A program made the translations under genes and the position numbers. A stretch of 64,000 bases of DNA, from contig PMOI01000009.1 in assembly GCA_003162475.1 (NCBI GenBank), positions 1 to 64,000 on the forward strand. The letters are read 5' to 3'. The stretch's first letter is position 1, and the number at the start of each line of letters is the position of its first letter. Below, piece by piece: positions 17,727 through 24,823 of the stretch. The stretch is from Acidimicrobiaceae bacterium (GTDB taxonomy: Bacteria; Actinomycetota; Acidimicrobiia; Acidimicrobiales; RAAP-2). The notes beneath the pieces were generated by a model. The model saw only the letters and a list, made by a program, of their open reading frames with translations. It was not told where the DNA came from and made no database searches.

Positions 17727-17746
17727 AACTATGGGTTTCCTAGATG
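17727..17746 (+). promoter_or_regulatory. Shared LAL-cluster motif, copy 3
   Basis: AACTATGGGTTTCCTAGATG on the plus strand, 60 bp before the isochorismatase-like gene and 65 bp before the divergent LAL gene. It is the longest and best copy and could serve both directions. Confidence 0.65.
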
Positions 17747-17805
17747 CTTGCCACGACCGTTCCCTCGCACAATGGAAACACCTTTGACCAGAAAGAGAGA
17801 CGTCA

Positions 17806-18423
17806 ATGACCAGCGAATCGATTCGAGACCCGCTAACCGACCCGCTTTTGACCCCGGCGAACTGTGCTTTAGTCGTCATCGACTACCAGCCCGCCCAGAT
17901 TGCGACAGTCACTTCGATGGATACGAAGTTGTTGACTCGTAACATCGTCACGGTGGCGCGTCTTGCCAAGACGTACGGTCTTCCCATCGTGCTGTCGACC
18001 GTGAACGTTGTCGCGAACGGACAGCCGCCAACACTCCCGGAACTTAGAGAAGTCCTTTCGGACTCCGTTGAGCTCGACCGCACTCAGATCAACGCCTGGG
18101 AGGATGTCGAGTTTCGCCAAGCGGTCGAGGCGACCGGGCGCAACAAGTTGATCATGGCCGCCCTGTGGACTGAGGTCTGCCTCGCCTATCCATCCCTTGA
18201 CGCGATGCGAGAGGGCTACGAGGTCTTCCCCGTTGTCGACGCCGTCGGAGGAACATCTCCCGAGGCGCACCGAGCCGGTCTTGAACGGATCGTGCAAGCG
18301 GGAGCGCAGCCAATCAGCTGGGTGACGTTGGCGTGCGAACTTCAGCGTGACTGGGCTCGTGTGGAGACTGTTCCCCAGGTCGTAGAACTTGTCCTGACGT
18401 CGCGCCTGCACGCGGGCATCTGA
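17806..18423 (+). CDS. Isochorismatase-family cysteine hydrolase (YcaC-like)
   Basis: This 205-residue cytoplasmic hydrolase has the family triad Asp26 (VVIDYQ), Lys114 (GRNKLIM) and Cys125 (TEVCLAYP). The ALWTEVCLAYP segment and the absence of an aryl carrier domain favour the YcaC/nicotinamidase-like branch over true isochorismatases; members hydrolyse amides or related bonds. The ATG at 17806 follows AGAGAGACG. It is probably controlled by the adjacent LAL regulator. The substrate is unknown. Confidence 0.9.
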   Translation: MTSESIRDPLTDPLLTPANCALVVIDYQPAQIATVTSMDTKLLTRNIVTVARLAKTYGLPIVLSTVNVVANGQPPTLPELREVLSDSVELDRTQINAWEDVEFRQAVEATGRNKLIMAALWTEVCLAYPSLDAMREGYEVFPVVDAVGGTSPEAHRAGLERIVQAGAQPISWVTLACELQRDWARVETVPQVVELVLTSRLHAGI

Positions 18424-18817
18424 AAAGACGCGAATGACAGACTTCTCTGCACACTGAGGAACGATGACGGACGACACCGACGGCGACAGTCTCACGGGGC
18501 ATGCGTCATGTACGACGGACGAGTTATTGAAGTGGACGTTGACCACCACGTCAACTTCCGTCACGTCAGAGCCCCCACAAGAGAAGGGTGCGCGCACAGA
18601 GATGGCTGAACTCACGCCGTTCCTTTCTCGGGGGAAATGCCCTGACGGTCCCACCAACACTGAGGACCATACACGATTTCGTTTGCGTCAGCAAGCAATT
18701 ATTACTTGGTCGGCGCCACTTTCAGCGAAGCTCTATCGCCGTTGCGCGGCTTTTGCCACAAGGGCCAGTTTTCTTGCCGACTGCTTCCTAAATACTTCCC
18801 GTAGGGAAATGAAGTTC
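18424..18817. other. Intergenic region between hydrolase and MarR gene
   Basis: These 394 bp separate convergent genes. The one coding-like piece is the short frame at 18508-18609 described separately. I see no tRNA, terminator with a T-tract, or repeat. Confidence 0.5.
18508..18609 (+). pseudogene. Possible 5' fragment of an amidohydrolase gene
   Basis: A 33-residue frame begins MYDGRVIEVDVDHHVNFRH and stops at 18607-18609. The pattern RVI.VDV.HH resembles the metal-binding N-terminus of amidohydrolase-2 enzymes, which then normally continue for about 300 residues; nothing of that follows. This may be a deletion remnant or coincidence. Confidence 0.25.
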
Positions 18818-19375
18818 CTAGCGTCGCACTCGCGGTTCGGTGGACGTATCTTCGAGGCGGGCCGCCACTTCAGACAAAGCTTTCGCGGCTCTCACGATGT
18901 CGCCTGGATCAACGTGATTAAAGAAGTGACGTCGAACGCTCGCGAGGTGGACCGGCCACGCGGACCTCATCTTGGCCATGCCCCGAGGAGTGAGCCTGGC
19001 GACATTTCCCCGAGCGTCGGAAGAACTCGTGGTCTTCGACACGAGTCCACGCGACTGGAGATCGTCCACCAAGCGAGTCGTTCGGCTCGCCGAGAGATCG
19101 GTCGCTCTCGCGAGATCCGCCATTCTCAATTGGCGATTGGGGGCTTCGGAAAGGTGCATGATCGTGGTGTACTCGCTCGCGGTCAGACCAACTCCTCGGA
19201 TAAGGTCGCTGTCGAGGAGTCGCGGGAGCACCTTAAGAATTCGCATCTCGGCGCGCCAGAGCGCATCCTCATTTGCAGACAATGGTTCGACGGTGGCCAC
19301 TTCCGCAATATTAACTTGCTTCGCCAAGCAACTGGTGCGCACCAGGAAACAGCGACCACTAAATACAGAATCCAT
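18818..19375 (-). CDS. MarR-family transcriptional regulator
   Basis: This 185-residue protein has a winged helix-turn-helix: LTASEYTTIMHLSEAPNRQL, then MADLARATDLSASRTTRLVDDLQSRG (about residues 85-110) and the wing SSSDARGNVARLTPRG. MarR dimers usually repress neighbouring transporter or redox genes until a phenolic ligand binds. It is divergent from the three-gene oxidoreductase operon starting at 19410, only 34 bp away, and is likely to control it. The first 30 residues look atypical, so the true start may be an internal one, for instance near the ANEDALWRAEM segment. Confidence 0.88.
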   Translation of the reverse strand: MDSVFSGRCFLVRTSCLAKQVNIAEVATVEPLSANEDALWRAEMRILKVLPRLLDSDLIRGVGLTASEYTTIMHLSEAPNRQLRMADLARATDLSASRTTRLVDDLQSRGLVSKTTSSSDARGNVARLTPRGMAKMRSAWPVHLASVRRHFFNHVDPGDIVRAAKALSEVAARLEDTSTEPRVRR

Positions 19376-19409
19376 TATCTCATCGATTACAGAAAGTTAG
19401 GCGGAGAAC

Positions 19410-20108
19410 GTGTCAGATGATATTCCAAAAGCAGGCCGCGTCGCAGTCGTGGTCGGGGGCGGCGGGGAACTCGGTAGAGCCACGGCCGTCAAGCTCGCTA
19501 ACCAAGGCATGAGGGTCGTGGCTGTCGATCGAAATAAGTCGAGCTTGGAAGCGCTCCCGGAGGGCATCGCCCGAGAATTGGCAGACGCGACTGATCCAGA
19601 GGCCGTTGCGCCAATGATCGAACGGATTGTCCACAACATTGGCGTTCCCGACGTGTTGGTCAACACCATTGGTGCATTTGAAACCGCAGACGCGATGATG
19701 ACGACGCCGGACCAGTTTCGCCTCATGATCGACGTCAACCTTGCGCCGGCATTGTGGCTGAGTCAGGCCGTTGCGCCCTATATGCAGACAAAGGGCTCCG
19801 GGGCTATCGTGCACATCTCGTCTCGCCCCGGTCTCGAGCCTACGGCCGGGTTGGCGGCATATTCAGTGAGTAAGGCCGCCCTCGTCCACTTGACCCGCGT
19901 GCTCGACCTCGAGCTCCGCCCCTTCGGCATTCGCGTGAACGCAGTCGCTCCTCAATTGATCAGTACTGCGAGAAACCAGTCGATTCTCCCGAAAGAGGTT
20001 TTGTCGCACGCCGTCTCCCCCGAAGCTATCGCCGAAGTCGTGGCATTCTTGGTGAGTGAAGCGGCGGCCCCCGTGAGCGGCGCGATCCTTCCCGCGTACG
20101 GAGCCTGA
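19410..20108 (+). CDS. Short-chain dehydrogenase/reductase (SDR)
   Basis: This 232-residue NAD(P)-dependent oxidoreductase has a Rossmann glycine motif GGGGELGR (residues 16-23), Asp40 at the end of strand 2 (suggesting NAD preference), NTIGAF near 85-90, Ser137/138 (HISSRPG) and the catalytic pair Tyr151/Lys155 (YSVSK). It starts at GTG 19410 after GGCGGAG. It is the first gene of a compact operon with an aldo/keto reductase (2 bp gap) and a second SDR. Confidence 0.92.
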   Translation: MSDDIPKAGRVAVVVGGGGELGRATAVKLANQGMRVVAVDRNKSSLEALPEGIARELADATDPEAVAPMIERIVHNIGVPDVLVNTIGAFETADAMMTTPDQFRLMIDVNLAPALWLSQAVAPYMQTKGSGAIVHISSRPGLEPTAGLAAYSVSKAALVHLTRVLDLELRPFGIRVNAVAPQLISTARNQSILPKEVLSHAVSPEAIAEVVAFLVSEAAAPVSGAILPAYGA

Positions 20109-20110
20109 TC

Positions 20111-21061
20111 GTGCCCTCAGAGAACGAAAACGTTGTGCCTCTCGTCAGCGAGTTTGCCGCCTCAGCGAACGTTTCGTCAGCCGTCGAATCCTCGGGGACC
20201 TTCGCGCTCGGTCGCTTTCAGGTAAGTCGCATCGGATACGGCGCAATGCAATTGGCGGGCGACAACGTCTTCGGACCGCCTCGCGATCGCGACGAGGCAC
20301 TTCGCGTACTTCGTGCCGCGATCGAAAGCGGCATCAACCACATTGACACGGCAGAGTTTTACGGACCCCGGACCGTTAACGAGGTCATCCGCGAAGCGCT
20401 GTATCCGTATCCGGATAACTTGGAAATCGTCAGTAAAGTGGCGGCGCGTCGAGACGAGATGGGTGCCGTCCTCGCCTATGACGAACCAGACCAGTTGCGC
20501 GCGGGCATCGAAGAGAACCTGCAAACGCTTAGCGTTGATCGACTGGCCGCGGTGAACCTGCGCCTCATGGACGGGTCGAGACCCGGAGACCGCTTCGACG
20601 CGCAACTCGCATCTCTCGTAAAAGCCCGTGACGAAGGACTGATTGATGGGATCGGTCTGAGCAACATCTCACGAGAGCACCTGCACCGCGCACTCAGTCA
20701 GACGCAGGTCGCGTGCGTCCAGAATCTGTTCAACCTCGCCGATCAACGCTCACTCGACATCTTGCACGACTGCACGTCGCGAGGCATCGCGTTCGTACCG
20801 TTCTGCCCACTGGGCTGGCCACGTGGCGTTCAGAATGAGATCCTCACGAGGCCCGTCCTCGCGGTCCTCGCTGCGCGCCTCAGCGCGACGCCAGCTCAGA
20901 TCGCGCTCGCGTGGTTGCTTGACCTCGCGCCCAACGTCCTGCTCATCCCCGGCACTCGGACCCGTAAGCATCTGGTCGAAAACATTCGATCGGGATCCGT
21001 TCGAATCGACGATGCCGCTCGCGCGGAGCTCGAACGACACTTCCCCATTGTCACTACCTAG
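20111..21061 (+). CDS. Aldo/keto reductase
   Basis: This 316-residue TIM-barrel NADPH oxidoreductase has Asp79 and Tyr84 (INHIDTAEFYG) and Lys109 (EIVSKVA), plus the C-terminal cofactor segment containing LLIPGTRTRKHLVEN. The usual catalytic His on strand 4 is not seen; the segment reads AAVNLRLMDG, an arrangement I believe also occurs in other actinobacterial members. It starts with GTG 2 bp after the SDR stop, so it is translationally linked to it. The substrate is unknown. Confidence 0.92.
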   Translation: MPSENENVVPLVSEFAASANVSSAVESSGTFALGRFQVSRIGYGAMQLAGDNVFGPPRDRDEALRVLRAAIESGINHIDTAEFYGPRTVNEVIREALYPYPDNLEIVSKVAARRDEMGAVLAYDEPDQLRAGIEENLQTLSVDRLAAVNLRLMDGSRPGDRFDAQLASLVKARDEGLIDGIGLSNISREHLHRALSQTQVACVQNLFNLADQRSLDILHDCTSRGIAFVPFCPLGWPRGVQNEILTRPVLAVLAARLSATPAQIALAWLLDLAPNVLLIPGTRTRKHLVENIRSGSVRIDDAARAELERHFPIVTT

Positions 21062-21123
21062 ACAAGGGACATTTGGGCCTGACAATGGAAATTGAACAGT
21101 CGACGGTGAAGAAGGGACTTGAA

Positions 21124-21885
21124 ATGTCAGGCAGGCTTGAAGGAAAAGTATGCGTGATCACCGGCACGGGCGGAAGCGTGGGCCGTGCTACCGCCCACGC
21201 CTTCGCTCGAGAGGGTGCGATGGTCGTCGGATGCGACGTTGATGAGAATTCCGCGACGGCGACTGCTGATTCGGTCCACGCGGCAGGTGGCTCGATGGCC
21301 TCGTTGCAGCCGTGCAATCTCACCGAGCGGGCGGACTGCACCGCGCTCGTTGACTTGGCGGTTCGAACCTTCGGCCAGATAGACGTCCTCTTTAACCTCG
21401 CCGCCGCGGCTTCATTCGGTTGGCTCGAGGACATCACCGATAAAGAGTGGGACCGTGATCGACGACAGGAAGTCGACTTGGTGTTCTACCTGACTCGCGA
21501 GGCGTGGCCACATTTAAAAGCGAGTCGCGGCGTTGTCATCAACATGGCGTCCTTAAACGCATCACTGAGTTTCAAACCTCTTCCTTCGCTGGCGCACACG
21601 ACGAATAAGGCCGGCATCATCGGCATGACGCGACAACTTGCGATGGAGGGTCGAGAGCACGGTATCCGCGCCAACTCAATCTCGCCGGGCGTGATTGAAA
21701 CGAACGCCACGAGAGAACAATTGGAGGACCCCGAATGGGCTGAGTACATGCTCGGCAAGACGTTATTGGGTCGCCTTGGTCGACCAGAAGAAGTCGCAAG
21801 CGTGGCCGTCTTCCTCGCCTCCACGGAGAGCTCCTACGTGACGGGCATCGACATCATCGTCGACGGGGGTATGAAGGTCTGGTGA
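21124..21885 (+). CDS. SDR-family protein with altered active site (Tyr to His)
   Basis: This 253-residue Rossmann protein has TGTGGSVG (residues 14-20), Asp38, the NLAAAAS strand-4 motif, catalytic-type Ser143 (INMASLN) and the C-terminal YVTGIDIIVDGG. At the Tyr-x-x-x-Lys position the sequence is H158-TTN-K162, so the catalytic tyrosine is replaced. It may use His, act on an unusual substrate, or be inactive. The ATG at 21124 before SGRLEGKV is preferred because AAGGGA precedes it and the fold begins there; ATGs at 21073 and 21085 would add an unusual tail. It is third in the operon. Confidence 0.88.
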   Translation: MSGRLEGKVCVITGTGGSVGRATAHAFAREGAMVVGCDVDENSATATADSVHAAGGSMASLQPCNLTERADCTALVDLAVRTFGQIDVLFNLAAAASFGWLEDITDKEWDRDRRQEVDLVFYLTREAWPHLKASRGVVINMASLNASLSFKPLPSLAHTTNKAGIIGMTRQLAMEGREHGIRANSISPGVIETNATREQLEDPEWAEYMLGKTLLGRLGRPEEVASVAVFLASTESSYVTGIDIIVDGGMKVW

Positions 21886-22088
21886 TCTCCGCCGCCGTGG
21901 ACTCTAAAGACCTAGTTCTCCTCGAAGTAAGCGCGGAGTGACACGCCATCCTCAAGGGCGATCGCAATTTTGCCGATGCGCACTTATTCGCGAGCTCGTG
22001 CGACATCGACGAAAAGGTTAGCCCTGAGGATCTTCCTCTGCAATATCTGTTATACTGTAATTAAGTAATTATTTGTAGGAGGAACCCA
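21886..22088 (+). promoter_or_regulatory. AT-rich promoter region of the 22089 gene
   Basis: A -10-like TATACT (22051-22056) is followed by AT-rich repeats (TAATTAAGTAATTA, 22057-22070) and a perfect AGGAGG ribosome binding site (22077-22082), 6 bp before the ATG. The AT-rich block overlapping the start site could be an operator. Confidence 0.5.
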
Positions 22089-22682
22089 ATGGAGACAAGT
22101 AAATCTGCCAGTCGAACGACGAGAAGCGCTCGAGGAGAACGACCGTCTCGATCATCGAGCGAGCCGGAGATGACGTCGTCCGAGGAGATTTCGAGCTGGA
22201 TTATCGGTCGGCTGCCCGAAAGTTGGTTCGAGCAGGCGCCGACGATGACCGTCGATCACGACGAGATACTGATCATTGGACGGCTACCCGCACCCGATTT
22301 GGGCGATGAGGTCGACCCCGTCGCCATAGCGGCCGCCGAGGCTGGGCGAATTACCAGGTTCCGTGAAGAGACACGCGAAGAGCGAATGACGATAGCCCGG
22401 GAAGGACAGCACCACTTCGCCAGAGCCATTAGCTGGGGAGCCGAGGTCGGTGGCACCAAACAGATCTTCACCAACCTGTCGACACCCGTAATGACCCGAC
22501 TTCGCCAGCCCGAGCGAACAGTTCTCGACACGTTGGTTGACAGCGGCGTGGCTCGCAGTCGTTCCGACGCGTTGGCTTGGTGCGTCAGATTGGTTTCGAC
22601 GAACGCCGACGAGTGGCTACTTGAACTACGCAAAGCGATGGAGTCGGTGGAGACGATTAGACAGCAGAGTCCGCTGGCCTGA
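22089..22682 (+). CDS. Conserved-looking hypothetical protein with possible DNA-binding C-terminus
   Basis: This 197-residue soluble protein has a Ser/Arg-rich disordered N-terminus (about 1-30), two repeats of an IIGRLPxxxx motif (near residues 38 and 61), a charged middle and a C-terminal segment LDTLVDSGVARSRSDALAWCVRLV. That segment has the look of a ribbon-helix-helix-type dimerisation/DNA-binding unit. No enzyme motif is visible. A strong AGGAGG site and -10 box argue for real expression. It is the last gene before the first 3'-tRNA repeat. The function is unknown. Confidence 0.65.
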   Translation: METSKSASRTTRSARGERPSRSSSEPEMTSSEEISSWIIGRLPESWFEQAPTMTVDHDEILIIGRLPAPDLGDEVDPVAIAAAEAGRITRFREETREERMTIAREGQHHFARAISWGAEVGGTKQIFTNLSTPVMTRLRQPERTVLDTLVDSGVARSRSDALAWCVRLVSTNADEWLLELRKAMESVETIRQQSPLA

Positions 22683-23205
22683 GGCAGAGGATCATATTGA
22701 GTTGCGACTCGATTGGTTGAGATCGAGCATTCAGACAACACCATGGGATCTGACTCATGAGCATCCCAAGCAATTCAATTCTTTACATCTTCAACGTACA
22801 GTGGTCGAAAACATTATGAGCTACGCAATCCGGCCGGAGCACCAGTCTCGATTTTTGCGCAGTCATCTCTCCCTCGCTTCATCAGGCGATCGCACCAGTG
22901 AGAAACTGGGGAGAGGTAATGGCCGACTATTTGCTTGATATCGACCTCATACATCGCGAGATCGGACTTGAGGATCGCTTCGAATTCGCACGAGCCCAAA
23001 CATCGTCGGCAATCCCACACACCAGCATGTACAAAAGAAACGGGACCGCTGCTAAATCAGTTGACAACTAGCATCCAGTGCAATCCCTAAATTCATCCCT
23101 AAGACATGCGCGTATCTACAAGATTTGTGCATACCCATCGGACGAAAGACCTTGCAAATAATGGTCTCAAAAGATCAATAAGACGGACAGATACGGTCCT
23201 TCCCT
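22683..23205. other. Segment 1 right-end sequence, mostly non-coding
   Basis: This stretch holds a short frame at 22919-23071 and the start (23083) of a 169-bp block that recurs at the end of segment 3. Other frames here have no start with a ribosome binding site. There is no integrase remnant that I can recognise. Confidence 0.5.
22919..23071 (+). CDS. Possible 50-residue ORF
   Basis: ATG after GGGGAGAGG; the product begins MADYLLDIDLIHREIGLEDR and is polar and partly helical. It lies next to the recombination site, where small accessory genes are common, but may also be a chance frame. No family is recognised. Confidence 0.3.
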   Translation: MADYLLDIDLIHREIGLEDRFEFARAQTSSAIPHTSMYKRNGTAAKSVDN

Positions 23206-23251
23206 ACTCTTAATCAACAGGTTCCGGGTTCAAGTCCCGACCGGCGCACCA
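23083..23251 (+). repeat. 169-bp element-end repeat, copy 1 (contains 3'-tRNA repeat)
   Basis: It aligns without gaps, at roughly three quarters identity, to 25975-26143. Both begin ATCCCTAAAT.CATCCCT.AG and end in the 46-bp tRNA-Lys 3' copy. The CATCCCT iterations near the left edge could be arm-type recombinase-binding sites. Confidence 0.7.
23206..23251 (+). repeat. tRNA-Lys 3' repeat 1 (att-like site)
   Basis: 46 bp identical to 1788-1833 of tRNA-Lys except one base (A for G at 23240). It runs from the anticodon loop to CCA and lacks the 5' half of the tRNA, so it is not a functional gene. This is the expected product of integration into the tRNA 3' end. Confidence 0.88.
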
Positions 23252-23275
23252 AGTCCGTAGCCTTAAGCCGCTCCT

Positions 23276-24142
23276 CTATTTGAGTAAACGAGACAAGCGT
23301 CGGTCTTTAAGTTGTCGTCCGCCCGTCTGGCACGAGGGACAGTACGTCATCTCGTAGGACTCAAAAGACACGCGGCGCAACGTGTCGCCACACGGCGAAG
23401 GGCATAGCTCTTCGGCGCGACCGTGTACTTTGAATCGACCACCGAGCTTGGCTTCCGACAATCCGCCCTCGCGAGTGCGCTCGAGTTCGAGTGCTTCGTC
23501 CAACACACTGGTAGCGGCGCTGAGCAACGACTCGCGCTGCTCTGGTCTCAACGAACTCAACGAGGCGAAGGGCGACAGATGGGCGCGATGCAAAATGTCG
23601 TCACCCCAGCCTCGGCCGATACCGGAGACAACATGCTGATCGCGCAGGTCGGTGGTAAGACGACGATTCGAATTTCTTGTACGGATAAGTTCAGCGAATT
23701 CTTCGCTTCCCGGTTCGGGTCCGAGCCCTGCCAGCGGCCCTTCCTCTTCGGGAGACAGCACCCACCACGAGGCCTTTCGGTGAGTGCCATATTCGCGCAC
23801 AAGTACGCCGACGCCCGGCTCCTCGATTCCGGCGCCACCTCGACCGAACACGAAGCGCACTGCCGAGCCGCGGGGCCGAGTCTGCTTCGGCGGCTGCTCA
23901 ACGTCTAAACGTCCCGCTTGAGATAGGTGCAACACGACGCGGATACCGTCATCAAACTCCCACACCAGGTATTTGGCCCTCCTACCAACGGATACAAGTT
24001 GGTGATGCAGCACGGAGTCGGGCGTGGGTGCGTAGGTCTTGAGCGAAGAGAATCCGAGCAAGTCAGTCCGAAGCAACGTGGTGCCCGCGAGCAGCGCATT
24101 GAGTCGTTCAGACAATGCTTGCATCTCAGGCAATTCGGGCAC
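23276..24142 (-). CDS. Fpg/Nei-family DNA glycosylase (formamidopyrimidine/endonuclease VIII type)
   Basis: This 288-residue base-excision enzyme removes oxidised bases and nicks the strand. The N-terminus PELPE gives the catalytic Pro2 and Glu3. Lys57 (GRRAKYLVW) is the beta-hairpin lysine. The helix-two-turn-helix region carries SGIGRGWGDDILHRAHLSP, and a zinc finger closes the protein (Cys247, Cys251, Cys268, Cys271; TGGRQLKDRRLSRL with Arg276). The GRGWGDDIL form differs from the usual G.GN.Y.DE of Fpg, so the lesion spectrum is uncertain. It is the only gene of this island segment. Confidence 0.93.
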   Translation of the reverse strand: MPELPEMQALSERLNALLAGTTLLRTDLLGFSSLKTYAPTPDSVLHHQLVSVGRRAKYLVWEFDDGIRVVLHLSQAGRLDVEQPPKQTRPRGSAVRFVFGRGGAGIEEPGVGVLVREYGTHRKASWWVLSPEEEGPLAGLGPEPGSEEFAELIRTRNSNRRLTTDLRDQHVVSGIGRGWGDDILHRAHLSPFASLSSLRPEQRESLLSAATSVLDEALELERTREGGLSEAKLGGRFKVHGRAEELCPSPCGDTLRRVSFESYEMTYCPSCQTGGRQLKDRRLSRLLK

Positions 24143-24368
24143 GCCACAATGTACCCATGACTTGATCGCGACCGCGTGACGCGGTAGTCAGATCCCTACC
24201 AACGCGGCGAATGCATAAGGCCAAACTTCGCCTTCGAATCCCAGAAATAATCCCACACACCAGTTCAACTGAGATAAACCAGGCTGACTCGAAACAGCAG
24301 GATTCCTTGAATTTTCAAGATCAGGACAACCAGAACAACACCGCGAAACCGTATGGAACTCGCTTTTC

Positions 24369-24407
24369 ATCAACTGGTTCCGGGTTCAAGTCCCGGCCGG
24401 CGCACCA
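24369..24407 (+). repeat. tRNA-Lys 3' repeat 2 (att-like site)
   Basis: 39 bp matching the tRNA-Lys 3' end to CCA with a single mismatch (T for A at 24375). It is slightly shorter than the other copies and lacks the 169-bp upstream block. Confidence 0.87.
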
Positions 24408-24449
24408 AGCAACACGTTCTGCACTGAATCGATCACGTTCATTATTTCC

Positions 24450-24478
24450 TTGACGGATAGATCGCTTATCGATATAGT
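24450..24478 (+). promoter_or_regulatory. padR promoter, leaderless type
   Basis: TTGACG (24450-24455), a 17-bp spacer and TATAGT (24473-24478) form a near-consensus sigma-70-type promoter. The ATG at 24485 is 7 bases beyond the -10 box, where transcription should start, so the mRNA is predicted to be leaderless; no ribosome binding site exists. The palindrome TATCGATA (24468-24475) overlaps the -10 box and may be an autoregulatory operator. Confidence 0.7.
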
Positions 24479-24484
24479 CGGACA

Positions 24485-24823
24485 ATGACCGATCCGGATA
24501 ACTCGTTAGTGGGCCTCGGGCGCAACGCTGGCGCCGCCGTGCTTATCCTCTCTAGTCTCGCGGGAGGTGACAAGCACGGCTATGCCCTCGTGAAGGACGT
24601 TGAGGAATTCGCGGGGGTCCATCTACCTCCCGGCACCCTCTACCAAGTACTCCCCCGCCTCGAGAGCCGAGGACTGATCGTTGCCCTTGAAGCCGATGAG
24701 CGTCGGCGCCCGTACCGTCTGACCGCACAGGGCGCAACGGTTCTCGCGGAGTACATTACGGCCCAGCAACGAATCTTGAAGACCGGACAGGCTCGTCTCA
24801 AGCGTTCTTGGAGCTTCGCATGA
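24485..24823 (+). CDS. PadR-family transcriptional regulator
   Basis: This 112-residue protein has a PadR winged helix: an N-terminal helix ending ILSSLAGGDKHGYALVKDVEEFAG, the LPPGTLYQVLPRLESRGLI recognition region (about residues 50-68) and the wing RRRPYRLTAQG. Small PadR proteins repress adjacent membrane or transport genes. Its stop overlaps the start of the next gene (ATGA), so the two form an operon. Confidence 0.93.
   Translation: MTDPDNSLVGLGRNAGAAVLILSSLAGGDKHGYALVKDVEEFAGVHLPPGTLYQVLPRLESRGLIVALEADERRRPYRLTAQGATVLAEYITAQQRILKTGQARLKRSWSFA

Larger units (their letters stand above)
1834..23251. mobile_element. tRNA-Lys island segment 1 (between tRNA-Lys and the first 3'-tRNA repeat)
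   Basis: This 21.4 kb is bounded on the left by the intact tRNA-Lys 3' end and on the right by a 46-bp copy of that 3' end (45/46 identical). That is the classic footprint of site-specific integration at a tRNA gene. It contains an IS481-family insertion, an FtsX permease, a few small accessory genes, the LAL-regulated redox cluster and an oxidoreductase trio. No tyrosine or serine recombinase is recognisable, so the element is either non-mobile now or depended on an integrase in trans. The boundaries are seen; the mobility is inferred. Confidence 0.65.
23252..24407. mobile_element. tRNA-Lys island segment 2
   Basis: These 1156 bp lie between two 3'-tRNA repeats and contain one complete gene (Fpg/Nei-type glycosylase) ending 25 bp from the left repeat. 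It has no recombinase, which makes it a very small single-gene cassette-like unit. It may be the relic of a larger element. Confidence 0.6.
24143..24484. other. Region upstream of the glycosylase and of padR, with 3'-tRNA repeat
   Basis: About 225 bp upstream of the glycosylase show no gene. The stretch 24249-24263 (AATCCCACACACCAG) is identical to 23011-23025 in the previous segment end. The 3'-tRNA repeat at 24369-24407 and the padR promoter follow. Confidence 0.5.

Noticed and set aside
17806..18423. True isochorismatase of siderophore synthesis
   Set aside because: No other siderophore genes are nearby and the motif region is closer to YcaC-like hydrolases.
18464..19420. 318-residue plus-strand frame
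   Set aside because: It is antisense to the MarR gene over most of its length and has no recognisable domain; the MarR frame has a clear winged helix.
22537..22938. 133-residue frame overlapping the 22089 gene
   Set aside because: It overlaps a better-supported gene for 146 bp and the remainder has no ribosome binding site; only the uncertain 22919 ORF is listed.
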